DNA from: Hydrotalea flava
Lineage (GTDB): Bacteria; Bacteroidota; Bacteroidia; Chitinophagales; Chitinophagaceae
Direction: 5' to 3'
DNA: 64,000 bases
NCBI RefSeq assembly: GCF_001623405.1
Contig: NZ_LUHG01000039.1
Coordinates: forward strand, 124,001 to 188,000
The notes beneath the pieces are model-generated. The model did no database searches. It had not been told where the DNA came from and was given only the letters and a program-made list of their open reading frames with translations. Of this stretch, positions 26,936-36,220 are shown piece by piece. Position 1 is the first letter of the stretch; each line of letters begins with the position of its first letter. The position numbers were made by a program, and so were the translations under genes.

Positions 26936-27955
26936 GGTATTTAAATTAATTCTTGGATCAATAATGGTTGGAATAGACGGCGGTGCATTGTTAACGGGAA
27001 CGGGTTTATGCAATTTTTTTAACGGCATGGTAAATCCTAAGCCTATAATACTTTTTACCTGCAATGCCGGCGAATCGCCATTCGGGCCAAATATTTTTAC
27101 ATTATCATCATAAATCATATCTAAACTATATGAGGCAGTGAGGTATTTATTGATTTTAAAATTGAACTGATTGGTCATGAAAAAATTGATGTTTTGGGGT
27201 TGCTTCAGATAATTGGAAAATAAATCAACCCTACCTCTGTAATCTACATTCTTAATAATGGTTGTATTGTAATTAATGGTTGCAAAAGCACCAAACTCGT
27301 TCAAAACATGGCTTCCTGAATCTACCCCATAAGCCTTTTGGTTAGATAAATACTGATTGGCTACTATTACCCAACGGGAAGTGATGGGTGAAAGAAACAA
27401 GGAAAATTTATCAGTGGGCTTATAATCGAAACCGGCAGCCAGAATTACAAATGCAGGCGATAAAAAACTGGATGCAAATACCGGTGCTCCATTGGGGTAT
27501 GTATACCCATCAAAAAACTGAGAACGAAAATTAAATAATCCGGACAAATACCATTTACCCAGCGTATCAACTTTGTAACCATACTTACTCACAAAATCAA
27601 TTCGGTCATCATTTTTTCTCCCCCCTAAACTTGTAGTTTGAATATATCCCAGATTAACATCCAGGTTATTATCCCAACTATGCCGTTCCTTTTTATAATA
27701 AACAAAATAATTAAAATAGGAACTAACTGCTAACGAAAAATTATCACCTCCTGCAGCCCAGTTACTCAACGAACCCTGTGATAAACTAAAATTAAATAAC
27801 CCCCCTCTTTTCCAACGCCAATTAATGGAATCTTTATCCTTATCCTTCTTAATCGGTCTGTAAATCTCATTTTTTAATGTGTTCACTAAAATATCCTGTG
27901 CCTGCACCTGACTGGCCCCCAGCATTAACAAAAAAATAAATCCTATTTGCTTCAT
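26918..27955 (-). CDS. DUF3078 outer-membrane-type protein
   Basis: Bacteroidota-specific family of unknown function. Signal peptide at residues 1-19 (FIFLLMLGASQVQAQ), followed by beta-strand-rich sequence with alternating aromatic residues (FSLSQGSLSNWAAGGDNFSL, WDNNLDVNLGYIQTTSLGG) consistent with an outer-membrane barrel; the SNWAAGG motif is characteristic. 345 residues. Single gene on the minus strand, divergent from miaB. Confidence 0.8.
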   Translation of the reverse strand: MKQIGFIFLLMLGASQVQAQDILVNTLKNEIYRPIKKDKDKDSINWRWKRGGLFNFSLSQGSLSNWAAGGDNFSLAVSSYFNYFVYYKKERHSWDNNLDVNLGYIQTTSLGGRKNDDRIDFVSKYGYKVDTLGKWYLSGLFNFRSQFFDGYTYPNGAPVFASSFLSPAFVILAAGFDYKPTDKFSLFLSPITSRWVIVANQYLSNQKAYGVDSGSHVLNEFGAFATINYNTTIIKNVDYRGRVDLFSNYLKQPQNINFFMTNQFNFKINKYLTASYSLDMIYDDNVKIFGPNGDSPALQVKSIIGLGFTMPLKKLHKPVPVNNAPPSIPTIIDPRINLNTSGNHL

Positions 27956-28128
27956 GAAAGTTTGGCGATTAAATGAACAATGACCTCATGCAAAACAGTT
28001 GTTGCTTTTTTCAAACAGACCATTGCTTAAAAACATAAATACCTGCTCAATTCGTACAAAAATAAAGGCATTTCTTTAAAATTACTCAATCAATCTCTGA
28101 CAAAGTGTCACCACAACGTACAAAACTG

Positions 28129-28136
28129 TATTTTTG
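28129..28136 (+). promoter_or_regulatory. Putative -7 box (TATTTTTG) for the miaB operon
   Basis: Exact TAnnTTTG, 23 bases before ATG 28160. Upstream at 28098-28110 is a small dyad TGACA-AAG-TGTCA occupying the -33 area. Confidence 0.45.
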
Positions 28137-28159
28137 CAGTCCCAAAATAATTTTAACCA

Positions 28160-29587
28160 ATGAACATATTAGATTTACCTACTAAAATTCATGATGAAAG
28201 CAGGCAGGGAGAAGCCTATGCCCCTGTTGCACAGGAAACAGCACTATTTTCAAAAAAATTTTATATTGAAAGCTATGGCTGTCAAATGAATTTCAGTGAT
28301 AGCGAAATTGTTGCCGCCATTCTGCATCAGGAGGGATTTGGTGCAACCAAACAGTTTGAAGAAGCTTCGCTCATTTTATTAAATACTTGCTCCATTCGTG
28401 AAAAAGCAGAACAAACCATTCGTAAAAGATTAACCGAATTTAGAAAAACAAAAGAAAAAAAACCGGAACTATTAATTGGAATTTTAGGCTGTATGGCCGA
28501 ACGCTTAAAAGCCAAGTTGTTAGAAGAAGAAAAATTAGTGGATATTGTAGTTGGGCCGGATGCGTATCGTAGTTTACCCGCATTGATTGCCGAAGCCGAA
28601 ACAGGTCAGAAAGCAGTGAATGTATTATTGAGTCGGGAAGAAACCTATGCCGATATTGCACCCATTCGGTTAGACAGTAATGGCGTTACAGCTTTTGTTT
28701 CTATTATGCGTGGCTGTAATAACATGTGCAGTTTCTGTGTGGTTCCTTTTACACGTGGGCGTGAAAGAAGTAGAAATGCTGATTCAATAGTTGCCGAAGT
28801 GGAAGATTTATTTCGCCGCGGTTACAGAGAAGTTACCTTATTGGGTCAAAATGTAGACAGCTATCATTGGTTGAATGAAGCAGACAATACTTCGGTAAAC
28901 TTTGCGCAGCTTTTAGAGAAAGTTGCACTTGTAAATCCATTACTGCGTGTTCGTTTTAGCACATCACATCCAAAAGATATAACAGATGATGTGCTTTACA
29001 TCATGGCAAAATATAAAAACATTTGCCAATACATTCACTTGCCTATTCAAAGCGGCAACTCACGAATTTTACAATTAATGAACCGAACTTACAGCAGGGA
29101 GTGGTATTTGGCTAAGGTAGACCGTATTAAAGAAATAATGCCCGATTGCTCTATTAGTACCGACATCATTACCGGATTTTGTACCGAAACAGAAGCAGAA
29201 CACCAAGATACTTTAAGTGCCATGGAATATGCACAATATGATTATGCCTACATGTTTTTTTACAGTGAAAGACCCGGCACACTAGCAGCAAAAAGATTTA
29301 CCGACAATGTACCGGAAGCAGTAAAGAAAAGAAGGCTTCAGGAAATCATTAACCTGCAAAATGAACTTTCTAAAAAAAGCTATATGAATGATGTGGGTAA
29401 AAGCTTTGAAGTATTAATTGAAGGCGAAAGCAAGAAAGACAATTTATACTGGAAAGGCAGAAATCCGCAAAATAAAATGCTGGTATTCCCCAAAAAACAA
29501 TTCAATTACAAACCTGGAGATTATGTAAATGTGCTGGTACACGATGCTACACAAGCAACTTTATTGGGAGAAATTATACCTGCATAA
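28160..29587 (+). CDS. miaB: tRNA-2-methylthio-N6-dimethylallyladenosine synthase
   Basis: Radical-SAM methylthiotransferase modifying A37 of tRNAs that read UNN codons. The N-terminal UPF0004 domain holds the auxiliary cluster Cys in [16 protein letters not shown] and LGCMAER; the radical SAM motif is [10 protein letters not shown] (CxxxCxxC); the C-terminal TRAM domain is at about residues 410-470. 475 residues, full length. First gene of a run with the sigma-54 activator, lptE and secG. Confidence 0.95.
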   Translation: MNILDLPTKIHDESRQGEAYAPVAQETALFSKKFYIESYGCQMNFSDSEIVAAILHQEGFGATKQFEEASLILLNTCSIREKAEQTIRKRLTEFRKTKEKKPELLIGILGCMAERLKAKLLEEEKLVDIVVGPDAYRSLPALIAEAETGQKAVNVLLSREETYADIAPIRLDSNGVTAFVSIMRGCNNMCSFCVVPFTRGRERSRNADSIVAEVEDLFRRGYREVTLLGQNVDSYHWLNEADNTSVNFAQLLEKVALVNPLLRVRFSTSHPKDITDDVLYIMAKYKNICQYIHLPIQSGNSRILQLMNRTYSREWYLAKVDRIKEIMPDCSISTDIITGFCTETEAEHQDTLSAMEYAQYDYAYMFFYSERPGTLAAKRFTDNVPEAVKKRRLQEIINLQNELSKKSYMNDVGKSFEVLIEGESKKDNLYWKGRNPQNKMLVFPKKQFNYKPGDYVNVLVHDATQATLLGEIIPA

Positions 29588-29639
29588 AGTATTCAAAATC
29601 ATATAAAAGCATTCTATTTTAACTTTAATAGCATTGGGT

Positions 29640-30923
29640 ATGGATTTACAAAGTATAAAAAACAGATTTGGTATCATAGGCAACTCTCCTGCACTCAATT
29701 TTGCTTTAGATACTGCAGTTCAAGTAGCGGCAACTGATTTAACCGTTTTAATTGTAGGAGAAAGCGGAGTAGGTAAAGAAGTATTTTCACAAATTATTCA
29801 TGCACTTTCTGCACGTAAACACAACCCGTTTATTGCCGTAAACTGTGGGGCTATTCCGGAAGGAACGATTGATTCTGAATTATTTGGACACGAAAAAGGT
29901 GCATTTACCGGTGCAGTAGACAGTCGCAAAGGTTATTTTGAAACAGTAAACGGAGGTACTATTTTTTTGGATGAAATTGGCGAAATGCCAATGGGTACAC
30001 AAGCCCGGCTATTACGAGTTTTAGAAACCGGAGAATTTATCCGGGTGGGTTCATCAAAAGTGCAAAAAACCGATGTTCGGGTAATAGCCGCTACCAACCG
30101 CGAATTAATTGAGTTTGCAGAAAAAGGCCGGTTTAGACAGGATTTATATTATCGTTTAAGCACTGTACCCATTCGGGTACCTGCTTTAAGAGACAGACAA
30201 GAGGATATTCCCCTGCTGTTCAGAAAATTTGTAGTTGATTTTGCGGAACGCTATAAAACCAATCCTGTACAATTGAATGAGGATGCCAAAAATATACTGA
30301 TGCACTACCCATTCCCCGGCAATGTAAGAGAACTAAAAAATCTGGCAGAACAAATTTCAGTTTTAAGCAATGAACCCATTTTATCAGCGCAGGAATTAAG
30401 GCGCTTTTTACCTGAACGGCATCAAAATAATTTGCCGGTTTTAGCGCATGCAGCCGATGCACCGCATCAGGAATTTGCCAATGAACGAGAACTACTATAC
30501 AAACTTTTTTTCGATATGAAAAAAGATGTAACAGAGTTAAAAAAAATGTTCCTTGAAATTCTTAAAAACCCTTCTCTGGCCGGCAGTGCTGCACAATTTA
30601 CCAAAGAATCTTTGATACATGATGTAACTACCCATCACGAAGACGGGTTGCACCCGCTCTTTCCGGCAAATATTACCAATCAAAATACACTGGCACCTGC
30701 TGCTTTATCAGCCAATGCCGGACAACCGGTAATTCTTAACCATGATGATGTACATCATCATGAAGTGGTTGAAGAATCGCTCAACATTATGGATAAAGAG
30801 AAAGAATTAATTATTAAAGCACTGAAAAAACATAAAGGCAAGCGAAAAGATGCAGCATCCGACCTGGGTATCAGCGAACGTACATTGTACAGAAAACTCA
30901 AAGAATATGATATTGAAGAATAA
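29640..30923 (+). CDS. Sigma-54-dependent transcriptional activator without receiver domain
   Basis: AAA+ enhancer-binding protein. The central domain starts almost at the N-terminus: Walker A GESGVGKE near residue 41, the sigma-54 contact loop GAFTGA near 85, Walker B GGTIFLDEIGE, and the arginine-finger region FRQDLYYRL. A roughly 140-residue linker, partly His-rich (HDDVHHHEVVEE), precedes the C-terminal Fis-type helix-turn-helix (AASDLGISERTLYRKLKEY). There is no N-terminal receiver or GAF domain, so activity must be set by level or by a partner. ATG 29640 preferred to TTG 29634. 427 residues. Confidence 0.9.
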   Translation: MDLQSIKNRFGIIGNSPALNFALDTAVQVAATDLTVLIVGESGVGKEVFSQIIHALSARKHNPFIAVNCGAIPEGTIDSELFGHEKGAFTGAVDSRKGYFETVNGGTIFLDEIGEMPMGTQARLLRVLETGEFIRVGSSKVQKTDVRVIAATNRELIEFAEKGRFRQDLYYRLSTVPIRVPALRDRQEDIPLLFRKFVVDFAERYKTNPVQLNEDAKNILMHYPFPGNVRELKNLAEQISVLSNEPILSAQELRRFLPERHQNNLPVLAHAADAPHQEFANERELLYKLFFDMKKDVTELKKMFLEILKNPSLAGSAAQFTKESLIHDVTTHHEDGLHPLFPANITNQNTLAPAALSANAGQPVILNHDDVHHHEVVEESLNIMDKEKELIIKALKKHKGKRKDAASDLGISERTLYRKLKEYDIEE

Positions 30924-30945
30924 GCAAATACTATTTTTAAAGCCA

Positions 30946-31479
30946 ATGAAGGCTTTCAAAGCAAACCCGGCATTCTTGCATCGCAGATATGGCTGGATGT
31001 TGTTATTCGGTGTGCTGTTTCTATCGGGCTGCAAAATTTATTCCTTCAAAGATGTTTCAATCGATTATTCCAAAATAAAAACCATAAAAATCGGGTTTAT
31101 AGAAAACCGGGCCAGCTATGTAAATCCACAATTAAGCCCGCAGTTAACCGACAAATTACAACTTAAAATTGCCAGCCAAACCAAACTAATTCGTACCAAT
31201 AGCGATGATGCCAATCTGGTAGTGAGTGGATATATTTCTGACTACTCTGTTTCAACAGCAGCCATCTCAGCACAACAAGCCAGTGCCAACCGTTTAACCG
31301 TTTCAGCACACATAACTGTTAAAAATAATGTTGAAAATAAAACAGATGAATTTGATGTAAGCCGCAATTACGATTTTTCATCTAACTTATCGTTGCAACA
31401 GGCCGAGGGGCAATTAATTACAACCATTGTAAGTAATATTTCGGATGATATTTTTAACCATATCTTTTCTAACTGGTAA
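30946..31479 (+). CDS. lptE: LptE-like LPS-assembly lipoprotein
   Basis: Outer-membrane lipoprotein expected to plug and stabilise LptD. A basic n-region is followed by MLLFGVLFLSGC, where LSGC is a lipobox; the mature part (IYSFKDVSIDYSKIKTIKIGF...) matches the Bacteroidota LptE family. 177 residues from ATG 30946. ATGs at 30907 and 30850 overlap the upstream gene and give no better signal peptide. This order (sigma-54 activator, lptE, acidic protein, secG) recurs in Bacteroidota as far as I recall. Confidence 0.82.
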   Translation: MKAFKANPAFLHRRYGWMLLFGVLFLSGCKIYSFKDVSIDYSKIKTIKIGFIENRASYVNPQLSPQLTDKLQLKIASQTKLIRTNSDDANLVVSGYISDYSVSTAAISAQQASANRLTVSAHITVKNNVENKTDEFDVSRNYDFSSNLSLQQAEGQLITTIVSNISDDIFNHIFSNW

Positions 31480-31499
31480 GCTTATTGTATTTTCACAAC

Positions 31500-32657
31500 A
31501 TGAATGCTGTAATCAATCAAACTGCTTATGCTATTTTGCAACAACCTTTAGAAAAGGTTGCTGTAGAACAATTACAGCAAATTTGCAAAAGTTATCCATT
31601 TTTTACACCTGCTCAGGTATTATTGGCTGCTAAATTACAGCAAAATGCACCGAATTTACTGGTACAGGCCCAAAACCAAATCATTGCTGCACCTTGCAAT
31701 ATAACCTGGGTAAACTACCTACTAAATGAAACACCGGCCAATCCAACAACCGCGGGAAGGGAATCTGAGGTATTATCAAATGAAAGCAAAACCAATGCAG
31801 CAATTGCCTCTTCTGAAATGAGAGCTGAAGAACAATCTGAGCAGACAGATATGACCGATCTTGCGGCAATCAACAACATTCCGGAAACAGAAGCAGTAAC
31901 ACCCTCATTTTTAGAAGAGGTTAAAAATGCAGATCACTTCATCGAAATAAATCCCGAGCCTTTAGAAAACAGCGATGATTTGCAAGCAGTTGATTCTACG
32001 AATACTATTCAGGAAGTACTGCCACATGCTTCAGCAGAACATATCATTGAAAACGAAAATAATGCTGTGCCGGAAACAGCATTGCCGCAAAACAATATGG
32101 CCATTGCAGAACAAGAATTAGTGGAACATTTGGAAATGCAGGCAAATGATGCCAACGAAACAGACCAGCTGCCCGAAACTTCATCTGAAAACAAAGAACC
32201 AGCGGTTGAAAACGAAAAATTATCTGATATTGTTGCAGCACAGTGGGCTGCATTTCAGGAACCGGCTGAAACAGATGAAGAACTAACTTATGAACCGCCG
32301 CATTTACATACCATAGATTATTTTGGATCATTAGGTATTACCGCTGATTTAACCCAAGAGCCGCAAGACAAATTAAGCAAGCAACTTTTAAAATTTACTG
32401 ACTGGCTTAAAATTGTTAAAAACCAGCATACGCCCGATACACATGCAGTACAACAGGCAGAAGTAGACAGTATTATACCTGGTATTGCTCAAACCTCAAA
32501 CGAAACCAGAGAAATTATTACTGAAACCATGGCTGAAGTGTTGGTAAAACAAGGTAAAATTGACAAAGCAATTCAGGTGTATATTAAATTAAGTTTTTTA
32601 GATCCTGATAAATCTGCTTATTTTGCAAAAAAAATTGAACAACTAAAAGAAATGTAG
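31500..32657 (+). CDS. Hypothetical acidic protein with C-terminal TPR-like segment
   Basis: Not assigned to a named family. Residues 1-75 are helical and Gln/Ala/Leu-rich (YAILQQPLEKVAVEQLQQIC); residues about 80-260 are low-complexity, Glu/Asn/Thr-rich and probably disordered; the last 50 residues (ETMAEVLVKQGKIDKAIQVY, then KLSFLDPDKSAYFAKKIEQL) look like one TPR helix pair. No signal peptide, so cytosolic. 385 residues from ATG 31500 (TTG 31485 rejected). It stops 1 base before secG, so the two are probably translationally linked. Confidence 0.7.
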   Translation: MNAVINQTAYAILQQPLEKVAVEQLQQICKSYPFFTPAQVLLAAKLQQNAPNLLVQAQNQIIAAPCNITWVNYLLNETPANPTTAGRESEVLSNESKTNAAIASSEMRAEEQSEQTDMTDLAAINNIPETEAVTPSFLEEVKNADHFIEINPEPLENSDDLQAVDSTNTIQEVLPHASAEHIIENENNAVPETALPQNNMAIAEQELVEHLEMQANDANETDQLPETSSENKEPAVENEKLSDIVAAQWAAFQEPAETDEELTYEPPHLHTIDYFGSLGITADLTQEPQDKLSKQLLKFTDWLKIVKNQHTPDTHAVQQAEVDSIIPGIAQTSNETREIITETMAEVLVKQGKIDKAIQVYIKLSFLDPDKSAYFAKKIEQLKEM

Positions 32658-32658
32658 C

Positions 32659-32991
32659 ATGACTGTAATTTTTATTATTTTAATTGTAATTGCCTGTATA
32701 GCCTTAGGTTTTATTGTATTAATTCAAAACCCAAAAGGCGGGGGTTTAGCAGGAAATGTAGGTGGATTTGGCAACCAGATTATGGGCGTTAAGCAAACAA
32801 CTGACGTATTGGAAAAAGGCACCTGGTTATTTGCTGCAATTATTACCATACTCTCTCTGTTTTCTACCATAATTTTCAGGGGCTCAACAAAAGGACCCGA
32901 TACTTCTATCATTCAAAAAGTAAACACCAATCAAAATACAGCACCGGCTAATAGTATTCCTTTAAATACTCCTCCGCCCGCTAATAAATAA
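32659..32991 (+). CDS. secG: Preprotein translocase subunit SecG
   Basis: Small inner-membrane subunit of the SecYEG channel. Two hydrophobic helices (about residues 2-21 and 52-72) with the conserved cytosolic loop IQNPKGGGLAGNVGGFGNQI between them; the C-terminal tail is Asn/Thr/Pro-rich. 110 residues. Last gene of the miaB-secG run, followed by a strong terminator. Confidence 0.92.
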   Translation: MTVIFIILIVIACIALGFIVLIQNPKGGGLAGNVGGFGNQIMGVKQTTDVLEKGTWLFAAIITILSLFSTIIFRGSTKGPDTSIIQKVNTNQNTAPANSIPLNTPPPANK

Positions 32992-33013
32992 ATTTTAGTG
33001 ATAAAATATTTTA

Positions 33014-33046
33014 CCCTGTCTGTTTGTTACAGACGGGGTTTTTATT
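33014..33046 (+). terminator. Rho-independent terminator after secG
   Basis: CCCTGTCTG - TTTGTTA - CAGACGGGG (9 bp, one T-G pair) followed by TTTTTATT. It ends 14 bases before the mltG ATG. Confidence 0.85.
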
Positions 33047-33059
33047 ATCTTGAACTACC

Positions 33060-34100
33060 ATGCGCAAAATTATAGGCACAGTCGTTGTACTAATTGTAAT
33101 CATAACCATTGGTTTTTTATGGTTTTTAGAAAGCCCTGCTACTGCTTTCAATGATAAAAAAGCTTATTTCACACTTTCTGATGACAGTTTAAGCAGTCAA
33201 CAAATTACCCAATCATTAAAGCAACAGCAAATTATAAAATATGGCTGGCCCTTTCAATTTGTATTAAAAGAATTGCATATAGCCAAACACATTAAACCGG
33301 GTAAATATGAGGTTAATAAAGATGCATCGCTGTTAAGCATTATCCGAATGTTGAAAAACAATCGCCAGGCTTCCATTAATTTAGTGATTACCAAATTGAG
33401 AGTAAAGGAAGATCTGGCCAAATTAATGGCAAAAAACTTTTCAACCGATTCGGTACAGGTTATGCAATTTTTAAATAGCAATGATTCGTTAAAAGAATAT
33501 CATGTAGATACTGCTACTATTTTCACCATCATTTTGCCCGATACCTATACTTTTTATTGGAATACATCCATTAGAAAAATTTTTAATAAATTATATATTG
33601 CTGACAGCTTATTCTGGACCAAAAACAACAGGCTACAAAAAACTAAAGAGATAGGTCTTACCCCAACTGAAGTGTATATATTAGCCTCTATTGTTGAAGA
33701 GGAATCGAATATTGATGATGAAAGAGGAAAAATTGCCAGTGTATACCTAAACAGATTACACCAAAATATGGCATTACAGGCTTGTCCTACCATTAAATAT
33801 GCCATGAAAGATTTTGCGTTGATACGTATTTATGAAAAATACTTATTAACTCCTTCTCCTTATAATACCTATCGCCACAAAGGTTTACCACCGGGCCCTA
33901 TTTGCACTCCTTCAACTAAATGCATCGATATTGTTTTAAGCGCTCCTAAAACCAATTATTTATATTTTGTAGCAAAAAGCGACTTTAGTGGTTACAGCCA
34001 TTTTAGCAGTAATTTTGCAGAACACAATGCGTATGCAAAACAATACCAGCAGGCATTAAATGCTGCTATGGCTAAAAAACAAAAAATGAAGGGCGAGTGA
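33060..34100 (+). CDS. mltG: Endolytic murein transglycosylase MltG
   Basis: Inner-membrane lytic transglycosylase that releases nascent glycan strands. One N-terminal helix (about residues 4-24); a LysM-like region; the YceG/MltG catalytic domain with Glu in ASIVEEESN (near residue 219); then SPYNTYRHKGLPPGPI and YSHFSSNFAEHN, all family signatures. LQACPTIKYA has Cys where most homologues have Asp. 346 residues. Ends in TGA, overlapping the GTG start of yihY (GTGA). Confidence 0.92.
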   Translation: MRKIIGTVVVLIVIITIGFLWFLESPATAFNDKKAYFTLSDDSLSSQQITQSLKQQQIIKYGWPFQFVLKELHIAKHIKPGKYEVNKDASLLSIIRMLKNNRQASINLVITKLRVKEDLAKLMAKNFSTDSVQVMQFLNSNDSLKEYHVDTATIFTIILPDTYTFYWNTSIRKIFNKLYIADSLFWTKNNRLQKTKEIGLTPTEVYILASIVEEESNIDDERGKIASVYLNRLHQNMALQACPTIKYAMKDFALIRIYEKYLLTPSPYNTYRHKGLPPGPICTPSTKCIDIVLSAPKTNYLYFVAKSDFSGYSHFSSNFAEHNAYAKQYQQALNAAMAKKQKMKGE

Positions 34101-35074
34101 CAAAATTTGAAAAGACATTAGTTTCCTTCCCTCCCATTGCATTTGCAATTCGCAAAAGCAAGCAAATTGTTATTCCGGGTTTTAAAGGAATACCCCTGTT
34201 TTATGTAATTCGGTTTTTTTTTCAACAAATTAATAAAATTGGCATTATAGACAGGGCTTCAGCAATTTCATTTAATTTAATCATGGCTTTACCTGCCGCT
34301 TTTTTATTTATTTTTTCTATCATACCTTATTTACCTGACTCATTTGATTTTAAAGGGCAAATGCTGAATTTATTTAAAGATTTAACCCCCAACTCAAACA
34401 CATATAAATTAATTACCACCATAATTAATGATTTATTGAAAAAACATGTGGGTGTTTTTTCTTTTGGTTTTATTTTGGTTTTGTTTTATGCATCTAATGC
34501 AACAATGGGTATTGTAAGAACTTTCGATAAATCAATATCTGAGAAAAAAGCTTATTTTTTGCATCGAAGATGGCGCGCTATCCGATTAACTACCTTATTA
34601 ATTTTATTGGTACTGGCCTCGTTGCTGGTGTTAATAGGACAAGGCGAACTAGCCGGTTTATTGCGTGAATTTTTTCATTTCAGAAAAAAAACTTTTTTCC
34701 CCTGGTGGAATACTGTTCGTTGGGGTATTATTGTTTTATTTATATTTTTTGGTATTGCCTTTATTTATCGTTTTGCACCGGCCATTCAGAAAAAATGGCC
34801 CCTCATATCACCAGGTTCTATTCTTGCAACTTTATTAATGTTACTAACCACTATTGGGTTTTCATTTTGGGTAAATCATTTTAGCAGTTATAATAAAGTG
34901 TATGGCTCAATTGGAACGGTATTAATTATTATGTTACTGATATACCTGAACTCTTTGATACTTTTAATAGGATTTGAATTGAATGTAAGTATTACTATTT
35001 TGCAACAACAAGCTGAACAGGGTAAAGCAGAAATGCTGGCGCAAACAAAAAACGCAAAACAATCACAACATTAA
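34097..35074 (+). CDS. YihY/BrkB-family inner-membrane protein
   Basis: Six-helix membrane protein of the YihY (formerly RNase BN) family of unclear function. Signatures: DRASAISFNLIMALPAAFLF near residue 54, FGFILVLFYASNATMGIVRTF, and the last two helices with YNKVYGSIGTVLIIMLLIYL. GTG start at 34097 overlapping the mltG stop by 4 bases, a classic coupled arrangement. 325 residues; the last 25 are polar and Gln/Lys-rich. Shares TTAA stops with convergent tlpA-like. Confidence 0.88.
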   Translation: MTKFEKTLVSFPPIAFAIRKSKQIVIPGFKGIPLFYVIRFFFQQINKIGIIDRASAISFNLIMALPAAFLFIFSIIPYLPDSFDFKGQMLNLFKDLTPNSNTYKLITTIINDLLKKHVGVFSFGFILVLFYASNATMGIVRTFDKSISEKKAYFLHRRWRAIRLTTLLILLVLASLLVLIGQGELAGLLREFFHFRKKTFFPWWNTVRWGIIVLFIFFGIAFIYRFAPAIQKKWPLISPGSILATLLMLLTTIGFSFWVNHFSSYNKVYGSIGTVLIIMLLIYLNSLILLIGFELNVSITILQQQAEQGKAEMLAQTKNAKQSQH

Positions 35075-35559
35075 TGCACGCCATTCAACATTTCCTGAAC
35101 CGCTAAAGGAATTTGCGGTGCGGTTAATTGACGGTTATAAAATTGCCGGTATTTTGTAATCGGATTCATCATTAAAGTAGCAGGTATATTTCCATTCCAT
35201 GTTCGGTCTATTTTAGGGCAAAAATCTGCTGCATTGGTTTCATTCAGCCACCAAATGGTAGCACTGTAACCATGTTGTTTTACAAATTTGGTAATGGTTT
35301 TGGGATAATCATCGGCATAATCTACACTAATTAAAATAATTTTTACTCGGTTTCCTGCAACCGCTTTTATTTCATTTTCAAAGTAATTTAACTCATGTAC
35401 ACAAGGTGTACACCAGGTAGCCCAAAAGTTAATGATAACCGGTTGTGTGGTGGTATCAATATAATGCACCACATCATTTATTTTTACTTTTTCAATATTT
35501 TGGGCATGCAGCTGCCGAATCACTAAAAACAAGTAAAAAACAAAAAATATTTTTTTCAT
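35071..35559 (-). CDS. TlpA-like periplasmic thioredoxin-fold protein
   Basis: Thiol-disulfide oxidoreductase, periplasmic, with signal peptide (residues 1-19, FFVFYLFLVIRQLHAQ). The redox motif WCTPC sits in NFWATWCTPCVHELNYF near residue 50; cis-Pro is in NIPATLMM. 162 residues, close to a minimal TlpA/ResA domain. 18 bases downstream of the trmH-like gene. The substrate is unknown; cytochrome maturation or oxidative folding are usual roles, and a c-type cytochrome gene lies 5 kb away. Confidence 0.85.
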   Translation of the reverse strand: MKKIFFVFYLFLVIRQLHAQNIEKVKINDVVHYIDTTTQPVIINFWATWCTPCVHELNYFENEIKAVAGNRVKIILISVDYADDYPKTITKFVKQHGYSATIWWLNETNAADFCPKIDRTWNGNIPATLMMNPITKYRQFYNRQLTAPQIPLAVQEMLNGVH

Positions 35560-35577
35560 ATCAATTGATTGATAACA

Positions 35578-36177
35578 CTAATCATTTTCAGCATTGGGTA
35601 CGCCCCACTCTGATAACAACCGGTTAATACTTTGAGCAGGTAAACCCGGGCTGTTATAATGCCCTGCCTGTTGTTTCTGACGAAATGCTTCATAAATACT
35701 CACTGCGCATGCAACAGAAATATTCAGGCTTTGAATAATACCTACCTGTGGTATAATAAAATTGCCATCGGCTAACCGGCGTGCATCTTCACTAACTCCT
35801 TCATGTTCATTACCAAAAACCAAAGCAATGCTGTTTTGTGCAAAATCAAGTGCATACAATGGTTCGGCATCGGCAGACAAATGAGTGGTATAAATTTTTT
35901 GATATTGTGTACGAAGTGCGTTGTAGCACGCTTCTACATTATCATAAGCATGAACGGTAAGCCATTTGGCAGCACTACTACTGCTTTTGGCACCAAACTT
36001 TTTGTGGCGTGCTATTTTAGTGGTGATGATATAAATATCCTGAATACCTACTGCATCACAACTACGCATCACTGCGGATATATTGTGTGGATCCTGCACA
36101 TTCTCCATCACTACTGTTAAATTGGGCTGTCGTTTATATAAAACATTCAACAATTTTGTTTTACGTTCGGGTGTCAT
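35578..36177 (-). CDS. trmH: TrmH-family tRNA/rRNA 2'-O-methyltransferase
   Basis: SPOUT methyltransferase using a trefoil-knot SAM site. Motif 1: NVQDPHNISAVMRSCDAVGI; motif 2: ALVFGNEHEGVS; motif 3: IPQVGIIQSLNISVACAVSI. 199 residues. The strong match to motif 3 of TrmH (tRNA Gm18) makes that the best assignment, but rRNA-specific relatives cannot be excluded. In a minus-strand series with the epimerase (43 bases upstream) and the tlpA-like gene. Confidence 0.88.
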   Translation of the reverse strand: MTPERKTKLLNVLYKRQPNLTVVMENVQDPHNISAVMRSCDAVGIQDIYIITTKIARHKKFGAKSSSSAAKWLTVHAYDNVEACYNALRTQYQKIYTTHLSADAEPLYALDFAQNSIALVFGNEHEGVSEDARRLADGNFIIPQVGIIQSLNISVACAVSIYEAFRQKQQAGHYNSPGLPAQSINRLLSEWGVPNAEND

Positions 36178-36220
36178 AGCATTTATAATTTCATTTACCT
36201 ATCTAAAAAAATTGAAAAAA

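Noticed and set aside
28098-28110. TGACA-AAG-TGTCA dyad near the miaB promoter as an operator
   Set aside because: Five-base arms are too short to stand out without a second copy or conservation.
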